Counted from the stretch's first letter, positions 8,435 to 18,979 are shown. The stretch is 64,000 nt of DNA from Thiosocius teredinicola (GCF_002009425.1 NZ_CP019936.1:2591297-2655296), one strand, 5' to 3'. The notes: generated by a model not told the origin, from the sequence alone. A program made the numbers and translations.

Positions 8435-11400
8435 ACCAACTCCTTGTTGTTGTCGACGGTCGGTTTGGCCATTTCGTTGATCAGATACGGCACCACGGAA
8501 CCGGCCGCGACAACGCCCAGGTCAAGCAGCGACAATGGCGTGGTACCGAGCAGGCGACGCAACGGCGGCAATGCGATGCTCGCGGCCTGCAAGACCAACG
8601 ACCCACCCACGGCCGCATCCAGATAGCGGTTGCGCGGGTGCGCCTTACCGGTGGCCAGACGGCGATCGTTGCTGCGGCATACATAGGCATGCAGCAATTG
8701 CCCAGTCGTCAGGGTATTGAACGCCAGCGCGCCGGCATGCGCGCCCGGGCCGTAGCGCCAGCGACCGAACGCAAAGGCCGCCATGGCCCCTGCAGTGATC
8801 ACACCCGATTCGAGCGCCATGCGTCCCAGGTCACGATGGCGCACGACCGGTTCCTTCGGGTCGCGGGGGCGATGCTGCATCAGGTCGGGCTCCGGTGTTT
8901 CCATCGACAGCGCCAACCCCGGAAAGATGTCGCTGAGCAGATTGATCCACAACAGTTGCATCGGTGTCAGTGGCTGGCCAAGGCCGAGACTCACGCCGGC
9001 GAACATCACCTCGATCTCGCTGAAGTTGGTCGCCAGCAGGAAATGGATCGTCTTGCGGATGTTGGCGTAGATGCTGCGGCCGTGGCGCACCGCAGTGATC
9101 AGGGTTTCGAGGTTGTCGTCTTCGAGCACCACGTCCGATACCTGACGGGCCACGTCCGTGCCGCCGGCACCGAGCGCGATGCCGATATCCGCCGCCTTGA
9201 GCGCCGGCCCGTCGTTGATGCCGTCGCCGGTCATCGCGACCACGTGACCGGACTTTTGCAAGGCCTGAACGATCTTCAACTTATGCGCCGGGCTGACGCG
9301 GGCGAATACGTGCACGTTGCGACTCAGACCCGCCATCAGCTCGGGATCGAGCTTGTCGAGCGCCTGGGAATCGAGGATCTGCAGCGGCCTGCCGTTCGAC
9401 AGGCCCAACTGGCGTCCGATCGCGAGCGCCGTCGCGGATTGATCGCCGGTGATCATCACCGTCTCGATGCCGGCGGCATGAAACGCCGCCATCAGCTCCG
9501 GCATCTTGCTGCGCAGCGGGTCGGCCAGGCCGACCAGGCCAAGCCAGGTAAGGCCATGTGCATCCGCGTCGCGTTCACCGTCACCATCGCGCATCGCCAC
9601 ACCGAGCACGCGCAGTGCATCGGCCGCCATGCGCTGGTTGGCCATCAATACCGCATCACGCACGTCGTCATCGATCGCCAACCGCCGTCCGGCGAGCAAC
9701 ACATGGCTGCAGCGTGCCAGCACCTCGGTGGGACTGCCCTTGACGGCCACCAGGTGGCGACCGTCACCGGTCTCGTGCAGGGTGCTCATCAGCGGCCGGT
9801 CTTCGGCACGCGGGCGCAACTCAAGACGTGGATAGGCCTGGCGCAGCGCACGTACATCCAGCCCCGCCGCCAACGCCGCCTCGACCAGTGCCTGCTCGGT
9901 CGGCGAACCGGTCACGACATCGTCGGTCGCCACGTCGGCCTCGCTGCACAGGCTCACGACCTGCAACAGGTGTTGTAGCGTCGGCCGGTCGATGGCGACC
10001 GCCGCCTGCTGCCGGTCGCCGCTCAGGCCTTCATCTTCTGCCGCCAGGATTTCACCATCGACAAACACCGAGACCAACGACATGTGGTTGCGCGTCAGGG
10101 TGCCGGTCTTGTCGAGGCACACGGTCTGTACTGAGCCCAGGGTTTCGACGGCATTGAGTTGGCGCACCGCCACTTTGTGGCGCTGCATCTCGCGGATACC
10201 CAGGGCGAGCGTCGAGGTGGCCACTGCGGGCAACCCCTCGGGCACCGCGGCCACCGCCAACGATACCGACGATTTGAGCATTTCGATCACACTGTAGCCA
10301 CGCAGCAGGCCGACACCGAATACGCCGGCGCAGATACCGGCCGACAACAGGCCGAGCTGCGTGCCCAGCCCGTCGAGCTGGCGTTCGAGCGGTGTGTCCG
10401 GTGCGACCGCCGCATTCACCAGCGACTGGATCTTGCCCAGTTCCGTCTGTCGTCCGGTGTTGACGACGATGCCGACGCCATCGCCGCCGGTCACCGTTGT
10501 CCCCATGTGCACCATGTTCAAACGATCGCCGAGCGGCGTATCGCCGGCATGAACCTCGGTATGCATCTTCGTCACCGGCATGCTCTCGCCGGTCAGCGCT
10601 GATTCATCGAGCGTCAGCCGACGCGTCGCGATCAGGCGCGCATCCGCAGCGACATAGCTGCCCGGGTTGAGCAGCAGGATATCGCCCGGCACGATGCCCT
10701 CGACACCGATCCGCAGGCGCTCGCCATCGCGCATCACGAGTGCGTGGCGCGGGCCGCTGCGCGACAGGGCCGCGATCGTCTTCTCCGCCTGGCGCTCGGT
10801 CGCATAACCGATCGCCGCATTGATCAGTACCACCCCGACGATCACCGCCGCATCAACCAGGCCGCCGGTCGCGACCGAGATCGCTGCCGAGATGCCGAGC
10901 AGGCCGACCGGCAGGCTGGCGAACTGCTCAACAATCACTTCGAGCGCAGAGCGCGTCTTGGCGTCTTCCAGGCTGTTGGCGCCCCACTGGCGCAGCCGCC
11001 AACGCACATCGTCGCCATCCAGTCCCGCGTCGGGACTCACCACCAGGCGCTCGATAACCGCCTCACGCTCGAGTGCATGCCATTCGACCGGTGCAGATGC
11101 CGGTGCTGCCGTTGCTACGGCGGGCGTCTCGGCCGCAGCGAACCCCGTGTCGTTCGCTGGCGTAGCGTTGTCTTCGAGTACGCAACCAGTATGCGCTGCG
11201 ACGAACGCCAGCAATTGGTCAGCGTTCATCCAGTCATGCAACACGAGCAAGAGACTGCCGGTGCGTGTCTTTGCCTCAACGTGTTCGATCTCCCGGCGCC
11301 CAGCCAGTGCCGTTTCAATCGATGCGATAAGGCGTGGGTTGCGATACAGCGTCGGGACATCCAGGCGCAATCGACGGCTGCACGACTCCCGGCGCCGAAT

Positions 11401-11469
11401 GCGCATCACAGGTTTCGCGCGACCACCACCGACAGAGCATGGATTCGTCATGACTAAAGGGTTCGTCAC
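8431..11469 (-). CDS. P-type cation ATPase (P2-like) with N-terminal HMA-like domain
   Basis: About 1012 residues from a GTG; ATG at 11451 or 11406 is equally possible, and no start has a clear ribosome-binding site. Order: degenerate HMA_2 domain (~30-95, no CxxC), cation-ATPase N domain (~130-200), TGES actuator motif (~292), PEGLP in the ion-binding helix (~409), phosphorylation site DKTGTLT (~453), TGDGINDGPALKAADIGIALG hinge (~745-765), then the C-terminal membrane bundle. PEGLP and the long C-terminal helices place it with P2-type Ca2+/Mn2+/monovalent-cation pumps rather than CPx heavy-metal pumps. Substrate cannot be fixed from the sequence. It is first in a two-gene operon with the MetK-like gene, overlapping by 4 bp, and sits opposite the antiporter operon. 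Confidence 0.92.
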   Translation of the reverse strand: MTNPLVMTNPCSVGGGRAKPVMRIRRRESCSRRLRLDVPTLYRNPRLIASIETALAGRREIEHVEAKTRTGSLLLVLHDWMNADQLLAFVAAHTGCVLEDNATPANDTGFAAAETPAVATAAPASAPVEWHALEREAVIERLVVSPDAGLDGDDVRWRLRQWGANSLEDAKTRSALEVIVEQFASLPVGLLGISAAISVATGGLVDAAVIVGVVLINAAIGYATERQAEKTIAALSRSGPRHALVMRDGERLRIGVEGIVPGDILLLNPGSYVAADARLIATRRLTLDESALTGESMPVTKMHTEVHAGDTPLGDRLNMVHMGTTVTGGDGVGIVVNTGRQTELGKIQSLVNAAVAPDTPLERQLDGLGTQLGLLSAGICAGVFGVGLLRGYSVIEMLKSSVSLAVAAVPEGLPAVATSTLALGIREMQRHKVAVRQLNAVETLGSVQTVCLDKTGTLTRNHMSLVSVFVDGEILAAEDEGLSGDRQQAAVAIDRPTLQHLLQVVSLCSEADVATDDVVTGSPTEQALVEAALAAGLDVRALRQAYPRLELRPRAEDRPLMSTLHETGDGRHLVAVKGSPTEVLARCSHVLLAGRRLAIDDDVRDAVLMANQRMAADALRVLGVAMRDGDGERDADAHGLTWLGLVGLADPLRSKMPELMAAFHAAGIETVMITGDQSATALAIGRQLGLSNGRPLQILDSQALDKLDPELMAGLSRNVHVFARVSPAHKLKIVQALQKSGHVVAMTGDGINDGPALKAADIGIALGAGGTDVARQVSDVVLEDDNLETLITAVRHGRSIYANIRKTIHFLLATNFSEIEVMFAGVSLGLGQPLTPMQLLWINLLSDIFPGLALSMETPEPDLMQHRPRDPKEPVVRHRDLGRMALESGVITAGAMAAFAFGRWRYGPGAHAGALAFNTLTTGQLLHAYVCRSNDRRLATGKAHPRNRYLDAAVGGSLVLQAASIALPPLRRLLGTTPLSLLDLGVVAAGSVVPYLINEMAKPTVDNNKELV

Positions 11470-12235
11470 ACAAGAGACTGGACGGGCAACAGGCGGTGTC
11501 GACGTAGTTCGACCAGCCGTGCCATCGAAACCACGTTACCACTCCCACCCCCTGTCATGTGTTTCAGCGTTGGCAGATTCGCCCCGGTGATCACGAGTCT
11601 TTTGAGTTGGCGCAAAGCGCCTCGACCAACAGTACGTCGCTCATGCTGCGCGCCGTGCTTATCGCCGGTTCCGATTCGATGGTGCAGATCGGCTTGGCCG
11701 TCAGGACCGACAGACGCGGGGCGACGTAAATCACTGCCGGCGGATAGCTGAAAAAACGTTCAACAATAGTAAAGGAGTTTTTATCCTTTACCTTATATAT
11801 CCAGCCATTACAGTCCGGAAGGCAAATACACAAAAGCATACGGATTGCTAACCTTCCTTAACTCGAAAGAAGTATAAAGACGATCAATCTCTTCGATTGC
11901 TCGCATGCCCGTCTGCGGCATCTGCCGCCCGGGTGCCAACACCGTAGATTTCGACTACACAAAACAAGCCACTGTTTTTCCGCATTTTTATTTCCGCCAG
12001 ATCCGTCATTTGTGACGCTGGCGGAAGTCGTTGTCAGAAATGACGTAGTCAATTTTTGTAAATATGAAACGCCCGACACTTTCTATGTGATCGAATTCAA
12101 CCGAAATAGGGAACATGTGACACATGTCATAATAATGCGCGATGAGTAATGTAAATATCCGCGCCGCGATCGGCTTCACATAGCCACAACAAAACAAGGA
12201 GCTTCGGTGCGGTTTCCCGCCGCGCCACCGCAAGG
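11470..12235. other. Gene-free intergenic region, AT-rich toward pgaA
   Basis: No coding frame here has a ribosome-binding site or a recognisable product. Base composition shifts from GC-rich to clearly AT-rich between about 11740 and 12180. It separates the divergent P-type ATPase and pgaA genes and should carry both promoters. A perfect 15-bp palindrome lies at 12113-12127. A nearby TGTGATCGAATTCA at 12086-12099 resembles one good half and one weak half of a CRP-type site. Confidence 0.6.
12113..12127. promoter_or_regulatory. Candidate operator palindrome upstream of pgaA
   Basis: ACATGTG-A-CACATGT is a perfect inverted repeat with 7-bp arms, about 110 bp before the pgaA start in an AT-rich control region. 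It includes TGTGA but its other half does not fit CRP well, so the binding protein is unknown. Confidence 0.4.
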
Positions 12236-14704
12236 ATGCAAACTGTGTTACGTCTGTTTGAGTGCACTTGGTGTAGGCACCGGGTCGGCATTGTCGTGCT
12301 GACGGCTTGGCTGCTGGGTTACTCCCCCGCCGTCTTCAGCCTGACGACTGAATACGATGCTTTGATCGAGCGAGCACGTGGTGGCGACTACCAGCCGGCC
12401 CTCGACTACCTGCTCTCGACGCGAGGCGACGAGGTCCGCGTCCGCTACCTCAGCGACCACTTGATCATTGCCAACTGGGCCGGCAACGATGCCGAAGCCG
12501 TCGCCCTCTACGAGCAGGCAGACCATCTGCCGATTTCGATGGATGCCCTTGCTGCGGTGGGTCGCTCGTATCGCAACCTGCGTGACTGGCCAGGGGCCAT
12601 CGCCGTCTTTCGCGAGGGGCTGAAACGTCGCCCCCGATCTGCCGAACTTCGCGCCGGGTTGATGCTGGCACTCAGCGACGCCGGGCGTCACCGCGAAGCC
12701 GTTGAACTCGGGCGATCCTGGGTATCTCCGCAAACCACCCAGGCCTCTTTGTTCGTCGCGCTCGGCTATGCCCATCGCCGAGGCGGCGAACCTTATGCCG
12801 CGCTGTTCGCCTTCGACCGGGCGTATTCGCTGGCGCCGGAAGACGAAAGGATTCGAGAGCACTATGTGCTGGCGTTGCAGCAGGCCGGCCTTCCCGCGGC
12901 CGCCCTCGCCCACGTCGATGCACACACATCCAAGTTCGGCGACCCCCGGTATCGACGCCTGCAGGCCGACCTGCTTGCCGAATGCGTCCGCTTGGCAGTA
13001 ACCACGACACGTCGCGAGGACGAGCGCTTCCTGCTCGCCGACCGGGCACTGGCGTTGTCGCTACGACTGCTCGATGGATTCGGTGATCACCCCGATACGG
13101 CGCAGGACAGCATTCGGGTGCGTATCGATCGGCTCGGTGCACTGCATGCGCGCCAGCTGATGCAGCCGGTCATCGACGAGTACCGTTTGCTGCGCCAGGA
13201 CGGCATCGACGTACCACCGTATGCCCGGCGCTGGGTAGCGTCTGCAATGCTCTACCGCAGACAGCCGGTACTCGCCGCCGAGTTGTATGAATCGCTGTTG
13301 CAGCAGCCGAGCGCCGATGACGCCCAGCGCCTCGCAGATCAGCAAGGCCTATTCTACGCGCGCCTTGAAAACCAGCGGTACGACGGATTGATGGCATCGG
13401 CGAACGCCATGGCGGATGGGCAAGCAGCGCGCCTGCCCGTTCCCGGATTGCGCAACGGCCGACCGAACAACGCGTGGCTCGACGCGCAGGTGATGAAAGC
13501 CAGCACCCATCTTTACCTGAACGACACGCCGGCCGCGCAAGCCGCCTACGAGTCACTGATCGCACGCGCACCGAACAATTCTCAGATCCGTATCGGCCTT
13601 GCCCAGATCTACCGCGCGCGCGGTTGGCCACGGCGTGCCGAAGGTGAACTCAAGATTGCCGAGAGTGCCGAACCGACGGCGATCAGTGTCGAGGTACAAC
13701 AGGCCTATACGGCATTCGAACTGCAGGAATGGCGACAGTTCGACCTGCTGACGGCCGACGTCGTAGCCCGCTATCCAGAAAGTCTCGCCGTCCAGCGCCT
13801 CGATTACCTGCGCGAGGTGCACCAATCGGCCGAACTGCGCATCAACGGTTACGCCGGCGAGAGCAAAGGCAGCACGGTTAACGCCAGCGGCGACTTCGGT
13901 ATCGATGCCTTGCTCTATTCGCCACCGGTGGATGACGGCTTCCGGCTGTTTGCCGGCGCCGGCTATGCGCAGGGCAAGTTCACCGAAGGCCAAGGCCGTC
14001 ATCGGTGGCAACGTGCCGGCATCGAATGGCGTTCGCGTGACGTCACGCTGCAAGGCGATGTTTCGCACCACGACTTCGGACACGGCGACCGGACCGGGTG
14101 GCAGCTGTCGGGTGTCCACGATATCGACGACCAGTGGCGCTGGGGTTGGTCGGTGGCCGGCCTGTCGGACGACACGCCACTACGTGCGCTCAATGCCGAT
14201 ATCGACGCCGATGGCGCCAACCTGTTCGTCCGCTGGCGGCAACATGATCGGCGCGAGGTCGTTCTGTCTGTCCAGGGGCTCGACTTCAGCGACGGTAACC
14301 GGCGCCGAGGCTTGATCCTCAATGGCACCCAACGCGCCTTCACAACGCCCACGTCCCAGATCGACATCGGCCTCGAGGTCTCGGCGAGTCGCAACAGCGG
14401 AGAGCGCGGCGCCATCTACTTCAATCCCCGCCGTGATCTGTTCGTCCTGCCCAGCGTGACCTGGTCGCACACACTCGACCGCGACTACAAGACCGCCTGG
14501 AACCAACAGCTGCGCATCGGCGCCGGCATCTATGAGCAGCGTGACTACGACACCGGCGAGGTCCGCTACCTCAGCTACGGCCAGCGCTGGAGCCACGACG
14601 ACAAGGTCGACGGCGGAGTAACGCTCACTGCCCTGCGGCGGCCGTACGACGGCGAGCAGGAAACCGACTACCGCCTGACCTTCGACCTCAACCTGAGATT
14701 CTAG
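12236..14704 (+). CDS. pgaA: Poly-beta-1,6-N-acetyl-D-glucosamine export porin PgaA
   Basis: 822 residues, close to the ~800 of PgaA. A signal-type hydrophobic segment (residues ~18-36) is followed by TPR-like helical repeats through about residue 540 (for example PGAIAVFREGLKRRPRSAEL and GGEPYAALFAFDRAYSLAPE). A C-terminal ~280-residue beta-barrel then ends in DYRLTFDLNLRF, with the expected terminal Phe. PgaA exports partly de-N-acetylated PNAG through the outer membrane, and its TPR domain binds PgaB. The start at 12236 has only a weak AGG upstream; no other in-frame start is better. It is first in pgaABCD: pgaB begins 10 bp after it. A long AT-rich leader suggests regulated expression. 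Confidence 0.93.
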   Translation: MQTVLRLFECTWCRHRVGIVVLTAWLLGYSPAVFSLTTEYDALIERARGGDYQPALDYLLSTRGDEVRVRYLSDHLIIANWAGNDAEAVALYEQADHLPISMDALAAVGRSYRNLRDWPGAIAVFREGLKRRPRSAELRAGLMLALSDAGRHREAVELGRSWVSPQTTQASLFVALGYAHRRGGEPYAALFAFDRAYSLAPEDERIREHYVLALQQAGLPAAALAHVDAHTSKFGDPRYRRLQADLLAECVRLAVTTTRREDERFLLADRALALSLRLLDGFGDHPDTAQDSIRVRIDRLGALHARQLMQPVIDEYRLLRQDGIDVPPYARRWVASAMLYRRQPVLAAELYESLLQQPSADDAQRLADQQGLFYARLENQRYDGLMASANAMADGQAARLPVPGLRNGRPNNAWLDAQVMKASTHLYLNDTPAAQAAYESLIARAPNNSQIRIGLAQIYRARGWPRRAEGELKIAESAEPTAISVEVQQAYTAFELQEWRQFDLLTADVVARYPESLAVQRLDYLREVHQSAELRINGYAGESKGSTVNASGDFGIDALLYSPPVDDGFRLFAGAGYAQGKFTEGQGRHRWQRAGIEWRSRDVTLQGDVSHHDFGHGDRTGWQLSGVHDIDDQWRWGWSVAGLSDDTPLRALNADIDADGANLFVRWRQHDRREVVLSVQGLDFSDGNRRRGLILNGTQRAFTTPTSQIDIGLEVSASRNSGERGAIYFNPRRDLFVLPSVTWSHTLDRDYKTAWNQQLRIGAGIYEQRDYDTGEVRYLSYGQRWSHDDKVDGGVTLTALRRPYDGEQETDYRLTFDLNLRF

Positions 14705-14714
14705 GCCGCCGCCG

Positions 14715-16724
14715 ATGCACAGATACCTTCCAAGAATTCTCGCACTGATTTCGCTGTCGCTGCTTGCGGCCTGCGCCCAGACGCCCGTGCCTTTCGTGCC
14801 GCCGGACCAGCGCATCCGCCCGAGCTCTGAATCGCCTTGGCCGGAAGGTCGAGTACTGACACTCGCCTATCACGGCGTTGAAGACTACGAGGCCGACCAG
14901 ACCTTCATGTCGGTGCGCACCGCAAACCTGATCGATCAATTCGCGCTGTTGCGCGAACAGGGCTACCAGGCGGTGTCCGTCGACCAGATACTTGCCGCAC
15001 GCCAACCGCAGGGCAAGCCGCTGCCCCCGAAAGCCGTGCTGCTCAGCTTCGACGACGGCTACAGCAGTTTCTACGAACGCGTACTGCCGATACTCAAGGC
15101 CTACCAATGGCCGGCAATCCTGGCGCCGGTCGGCGCATGGATGGATACGCCGAGCGATCAGAAGGTCGACTTCGGCGGCCAGCCGGTGAACCGTCGACAC
15201 TTCACGACGCGCGAGCAGATCCGCGCCATCGTCGACAGCGGCCTGGTCGAGATCGGCGCACATACCGACAACCTGCATTTCGGCGCACCGGCCAATCCGC
15301 AGGGCAGCATGCTGCCGGCGGCCGCCAACCGGTTGTATCTCGATGCACAGGGGCGCTACGAAACGCTCGCCGAATTTCGCCGTCGTCTGACCAACGACGT
15401 GGCACGCATCACCGACAAGATCACCCAGGTGACCGGCAAACCTCCGCGGGTGTGGGTGTGGCCGTACGGCGCCGCCAACGGCACCGCGTTGGAGATCGTC
15501 GAGCAACAGGGCTATCAGTTGGCCCTGACCCTGGCCGACGGGTTGAGCGATTACCGCAGCCTGCGCAACGGCGCCCGGATACTGCTGACCAACGATCCGG
15601 GCATCGAAGAGTTCTCGGCCAACATCGCCGCCGTGCAGAAAACACCGATGATCCGCGTCGCCCATGTCGACCTCGATTACATCTACGACGACGACCCGGC
15701 CCGGATGGAAGCGAATCTCGGTATCGTCGTGCAGCGCATAGCCGACCTGGGCATCAACCGGGTCTTTCTGCAGGCGTTCGCCGACCCCGATGGCGACGGT
15801 ACCGTTCGCTCGCTGTACTTCCCCAACCGTCACCTGCCGATGCGCGCCGATCTGTTCAACCGGACCGCGTGGCAGCTCAAGACCCGGGCCGGCGTCGAGG
15901 TATACGCCTGGATGCCGGTACTGGCCTTCGACCTCGACGACTCCCTGCCGCGGGTCGAACGCTGGAATCCGGCGACCGGACAGCACGATATCGACCCTGA
16001 CCAATATCGACGCCTGTCGCCATTCGATCCGCATGTGCGCCAACAGATCGGCGAGATCTACGAAGACCTCGCAGGCCATGCCTATTTCTACGGCCTGCTG
16101 TACCACGATGACGCCCTGCTGTCGGACTATGAAGACGTCGGCGAGGCCGCCATGCAGGCCTACCGCGCTGCTGGCCTGCCGGACGATATCGACGCCCTGC
16201 GCGGTGATCCGCAGACGCTGCACAAGTGGACGCGCTTCAAGAGCCGGTACCTGATCGATTTCACGCACGAACTGACGGCACGCGTTCACGCGGTACGCGG
16301 ACCCGTAGTCAAGACGGCGCGCAACATCTTTGCCCAGCCGATCCTCAACCCGCAAAGCGAAACCTGGTTCGCGCAGAACCTTGATGACTTTCTCTCGGCC
16401 TACGATTGGACTGCGCCGATGGCGATGCCGCTGATGGAGGGTGTCGCAACCGGTCAGGCCTCGGAATGGCTGGCGGCGCTGGTCGGCGAGGTCGCCAAAC
16501 GCCCCGGCGCCTTGCAACGCACCGTGTTCGAACTGCAGACCCATGACTGGCGCGGTGGCGGCGACACGCCGATCGACGCGACCGTGATCGCCGGCTGGAT
16601 GCGCGATCTGCAGCGCCAGGGTGTGCGTAACTTCGGCTATTACCCGGATGACGCCTTCACCGAGCACCCATCGCTCGACGCGATCCGCCCCGTCATGTCG
16701 ACCGCCTGGTTTCCGAAGCCATGA
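14715..16724 (+). CDS. pgaB: Poly-beta-1,6-N-acetyl-D-glucosamine N-deacetylase PgaB
   Basis: 669 residues, the normal length. A lipoprotein signal with lipobox LLAAC precedes the mature Cys (~residue 17). The N-terminal polysaccharide-deacetylase (CE4) domain shows [24 protein letters not shown] (metal and catalytic Asp pair) and [12 protein letters not shown], with His as zinc ligands. The C-terminal half is the PgaB glycoside-hydrolase-like domain ([26 protein letters not shown]), which binds or cleaves the polymer. PgaB deacetylates PNAG in the periplasm so that PgaA can export it. The gene overlaps pgaC by 4 bp (ATGA). Confidence 0.95.
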   Translation: MHRYLPRILALISLSLLAACAQTPVPFVPPDQRIRPSSESPWPEGRVLTLAYHGVEDYEADQTFMSVRTANLIDQFALLREQGYQAVSVDQILAARQPQGKPLPPKAVLLSFDDGYSSFYERVLPILKAYQWPAILAPVGAWMDTPSDQKVDFGGQPVNRRHFTTREQIRAIVDSGLVEIGAHTDNLHFGAPANPQGSMLPAAANRLYLDAQGRYETLAEFRRRLTNDVARITDKITQVTGKPPRVWVWPYGAANGTALEIVEQQGYQLALTLADGLSDYRSLRNGARILLTNDPGIEEFSANIAAVQKTPMIRVAHVDLDYIYDDDPARMEANLGIVVQRIADLGINRVFLQAFADPDGDGTVRSLYFPNRHLPMRADLFNRTAWQLKTRAGVEVYAWMPVLAFDLDDSLPRVERWNPATGQHDIDPDQYRRLSPFDPHVRQQIGEIYEDLAGHAYFYGLLYHDDALLSDYEDVGEAAMQAYRAAGLPDDIDALRGDPQTLHKWTRFKSRYLIDFTHELTARVHAVRGPVVKTARNIFAQPILNPQSETWFAQNLDDFLSAYDWTAPMAMPLMEGVATGQASEWLAALVGEVAKRPGALQRTVFELQTHDWRGGGDTPIDATVIAGWMRDLQRQGVRNFGYYPDDAFTEHPSLDAIRPVMSTAWFPKP

Positions 16725-18058
16725 TCGACCGTCTCGTTGCGCTTGCGATTCTTGCCATCGTGCTCGGCGTGCCGATCGGGGTTGCCGTGAGCCTGACCGG
16801 ACAGGCGCTGGTCAACTTCGTGTTTCTCTATCCCTTGTTGATGTCGCTGCTGTGGACCTCCGGCAGCCTGTATTTCTGGTGGCATTGGGAACGTCATTGG
16901 CACTGGCGTCACGACAGACGGCAACCACAGCCGGCGATTGCCGGCGAGCCCATCGTTTCGATCCTGATTCCGTGCTTCAACGAAGGCGACAACGCAGCTG
17001 AGACCATTGCAGCCGCACTGTCGCAGCGATACGCCCACGTCGAGGTCATCGCGATCAACGACGGCTCCGGCGACAACACGGCGCAGATACTGGACACCAT
17101 CGCCGCCGTCGAACCGCGTCTGCGGGTGCTGCACCTGGCCAAGAACCAGGGTAAGGCGGTTGCGTTGAGCATGGGCGCGCTCAGCGCGCGCAGCGAATAC
17201 CTGGTGTGCATCGACGGCGATGCGCTGCTCGACAAAGATGCCGCTGCCTTTCTGGTGAAGGCCTTGGTCGATAACCCGACGGTCGGTGCCGTGACCGGCA
17301 ATCCGCGCATACGCACCCGGTCGACCTTGATCGGGCGCGTTCAGGTCGGTGAATTCTCTTCCATCATCGGCATGATCAAGCGGACGCAACGCGTCTACGG
17401 GCGGGTGTTCACCGTGTCCGGCGTGGTAACGGCATTTCGCCGGTCGGCGCTGCATGACGTCGGCTACTGGAGCCCGGACATGATCACCGAAGACATCGAT
17501 ATCACCTGGAAGCTCCAGCTCAACAACTGGAAGGTGTTCTACGAACCGCGCGCCCTGTGTTGGATATTGATGCCGGAAACGCTGCGCGGCCTATGGAAAC
17601 AACGCCTGCGCTGGGCACAGGGCGGCGCCGAGGTACTGCTGAAGAACTTCACCGGTGTGTGGAACTGGCGACATCGCTACATGTGGCCGCTGTTGCTCGA
17701 AAGCACGCTGTCGGCCGGTTGGGCGTTCACCTTTGCCCTGCTCGTTCTGCTGGCGTTGCTCGGACAGTTTTTCGGTATACCGGCACACCTCCAGGTAACC
17801 GGGGTGCTGCAACCGGGATTCACCGGGCTGGTGCTTGCGTGCATGTGCCTCGTGCAGTTCGCGGTCAGCCTTTTCATTGAACGCCGCTACGAGGCCAAGC
17901 TGGCCGGATCACTGTTCTGGGTGATCTGGTATCCGCTCGCCTTCTGGGTCGTCACGATGTTGACCACCGTTGTGAGCTTTCCAAAGGTGATGCTGAAGAC
18001 GAGGCGTGACCGCGCCCGCTGGACAAGCCCCGACCGGGGTATCAAAAGGAGCAATTGA
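16721..18058 (+). CDS. pgaC: Poly-beta-1,6-N-acetyl-D-glucosamine synthase PgaC
   Basis: 445 residues, as in the family. Two N-terminal membrane helices (~5-25, 30-55) precede a GT2 glycosyltransferase domain with [37 protein letters not shown] (DxD-type), [14 protein letters not shown] (TED base) and the [11 protein letters not shown]-like motif, here [14 protein letters not shown]-terminal membrane helices follow at ~325-350, 360-385 and 400-420. It polymerises GlcNAc from UDP-GlcNAc at the inner membrane, together with PgaD. In E. coli the PgaC-PgaD pair is directly stimulated by c-di-GMP; a diguanylate cyclase gene lies 14 kb away. The start overlaps the pgaB stop. Confidence 0.96.
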   Translation: MIDRLVALAILAIVLGVPIGVAVSLTGQALVNFVFLYPLLMSLLWTSGSLYFWWHWERHWHWRHDRRQPQPAIAGEPIVSILIPCFNEGDNAAETIAAALSQRYAHVEVIAINDGSGDNTAQILDTIAAVEPRLRVLHLAKNQGKAVALSMGALSARSEYLVCIDGDALLDKDAAAFLVKALVDNPTVGAVTGNPRIRTRSTLIGRVQVGEFSSIIGMIKRTQRVYGRVFTVSGVVTAFRRSALHDVGYWSPDMITEDIDITWKLQLNNWKVFYEPRALCWILMPETLRGLWKQRLRWAQGGAEVLLKNFTGVWNWRHRYMWPLLLESTLSAGWAFTFALLVLLALLGQFFGIPAHLQVTGVLQPGFTGLVLACMCLVQFAVSLFIERRYEAKLAGSLFWVIWYPLAFWVVTMLTTVVSFPKVMLKTRRDRARWTSPDRGIKRSN

Positions 18059-18060
18059 CG

Positions 18061-18501
18061 ATGCTGATCAAAACCCCAAGACATTGGTTTCCGAACTCGA
18101 TCGACGTGGCCTTGACCTTGGCCGCATGGATCGGATTTCTTTATCTGCTGGCTCGCGGGATACGCGGTCTGCTGGTTCAGCCGGACGAGGAATTGCTCAG
18201 CGCCATCGATCTCTACATGGCAAACCACGTTCACCTGTTCTTCGACGTCGCACTCGGCATCGTCGCGCTGGTGGTGATGTGGTCCAAATATCAACAGGCA
18301 CGTGGTCTACATCGAAACAGTACGGCACACAGTGCGATTGCCGACCAGCAGGCCTTGTCGTCGCGCTTTAAGGTTTCATTTTCGGTATTGGGAAACCTGC
18401 GGGCGTCTCAGATCTCGGTATTGCACAACGACGACCAGGGTAATCTGGCCGAGGTTGAATGCATGACCGAACGACAATCGCCACCAACTTCGAAGCACTG
18501 A
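18061..18501 (+). CDS. pgaD: PgaD-like subunit of PNAG synthase
   Basis: 146 residues from the ATG at 18061, which has AAGGAG 9 nt upstream; a TTG at 18055 is less likely. Two hydrophobic helices (~residues 16-36 and 58-80) are connected by a short acidic loop, and the tail is basic then acidic. Sequence similarity to PgaD is low, as is usual for this subunit, so the name rests on position as the last gene of pgaABC-x and on topology. By analogy it stabilises PgaC and takes part in c-di-GMP binding. A hairpin follows 20 bp after the stop. Confidence 0.8.
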   Translation: MLIKTPRHWFPNSIDVALTLAAWIGFLYLLARGIRGLLVQPDEELLSAIDLYMANHVHLFFDVALGIVALVVMWSKYQQARGLHRNSTAHSAIADQQALSSRFKVSFSVLGNLRASQISVLHNDDQGNLAEVECMTERQSPPTSKH

Positions 18502-18979
18502 TCGACTTGCTCGGAGCAGCCCGCATCATCTGATTCTGATGCGGTGCTGCATCGTCGGTAGCCATAGGCAACACCCGTTGAACGCTCAGATCACCGGGCC
18601 TGGTTTGCCCTCTGTTTGGCCAGCAATAACCCTGTTAAGTGCAAGGACGCACCGACAAGTTACTATCCGGTCCGCCACACCGCTACCAAGTAACTTTCCG
18701 CTCGACGCCGTCCAAAAACCGCCAAATGGCCGTATATCGGCACTTTCCCGGCGTGGCGAGCTAATTGCTTTGTCTTTCAAAAAACCGCGAAAACAAATAA
18801 CTACAAACGCGCCGGCGGCGACCGCGTCGTCCGTATCGTACAAGAATGATGTCGAAGCAAAACGCGCCGTTGGATTGCCACGGCAAACCCGCACCCGCTG
18901 ATTGGCCACGTCGCTTTGCCCGGCTCACCTCGCGCTCCTTCCATGTGAGCAGCCCCCGAAGTTCAAGAGGAAAAATCCG
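18502..18979. other. Gene-free intergenic region between pgaD and the cytochrome b gene
   Basis: About 480 bp. Apart from the terminator-like hairpin at its left end I see no supported gene. The frames crossing it lack ribosome-binding sites and have irregular composition. An A-rich patch near 18776-18805 may belong to the promoter of the downstream cytochrome b gene. Confidence 0.5.
18516..18550 (+). terminator. Candidate terminator of the pga operon
   Basis: CCGCATCA (18521-18528) pairs perfectly with TGATGCGG (18537-18544). Outer GCAGC/GCTGC pairs extend the stem past a single bulged T. The loop is 8 nt. No long U-run follows. Confidence 0.5.

Noticed and set aside
8638-9978. 446-codon open frame on the plus strand over the P-type ATPase gene
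   Set aside because: Antisense shadow; product is Arg/His/Gln-rich without any domain.
11591-11839. 82-codon minus-strand frame in the ATPase/pgaA intergenic region
   Set aside because: No ribosome-binding site, no domain, and it crosses a sharp GC-to-AT change.
14688-16667. 659-codon open frame on the minus strand over pgaB
   Set aside because: Antisense shadow of a well-supported gene; no recognisable domain and biased composition.
18586-18909. 107-codon minus-strand frame between pgaD and the cytochrome b gene
   Set aside because: No start signal or recognisable product; likely chance.
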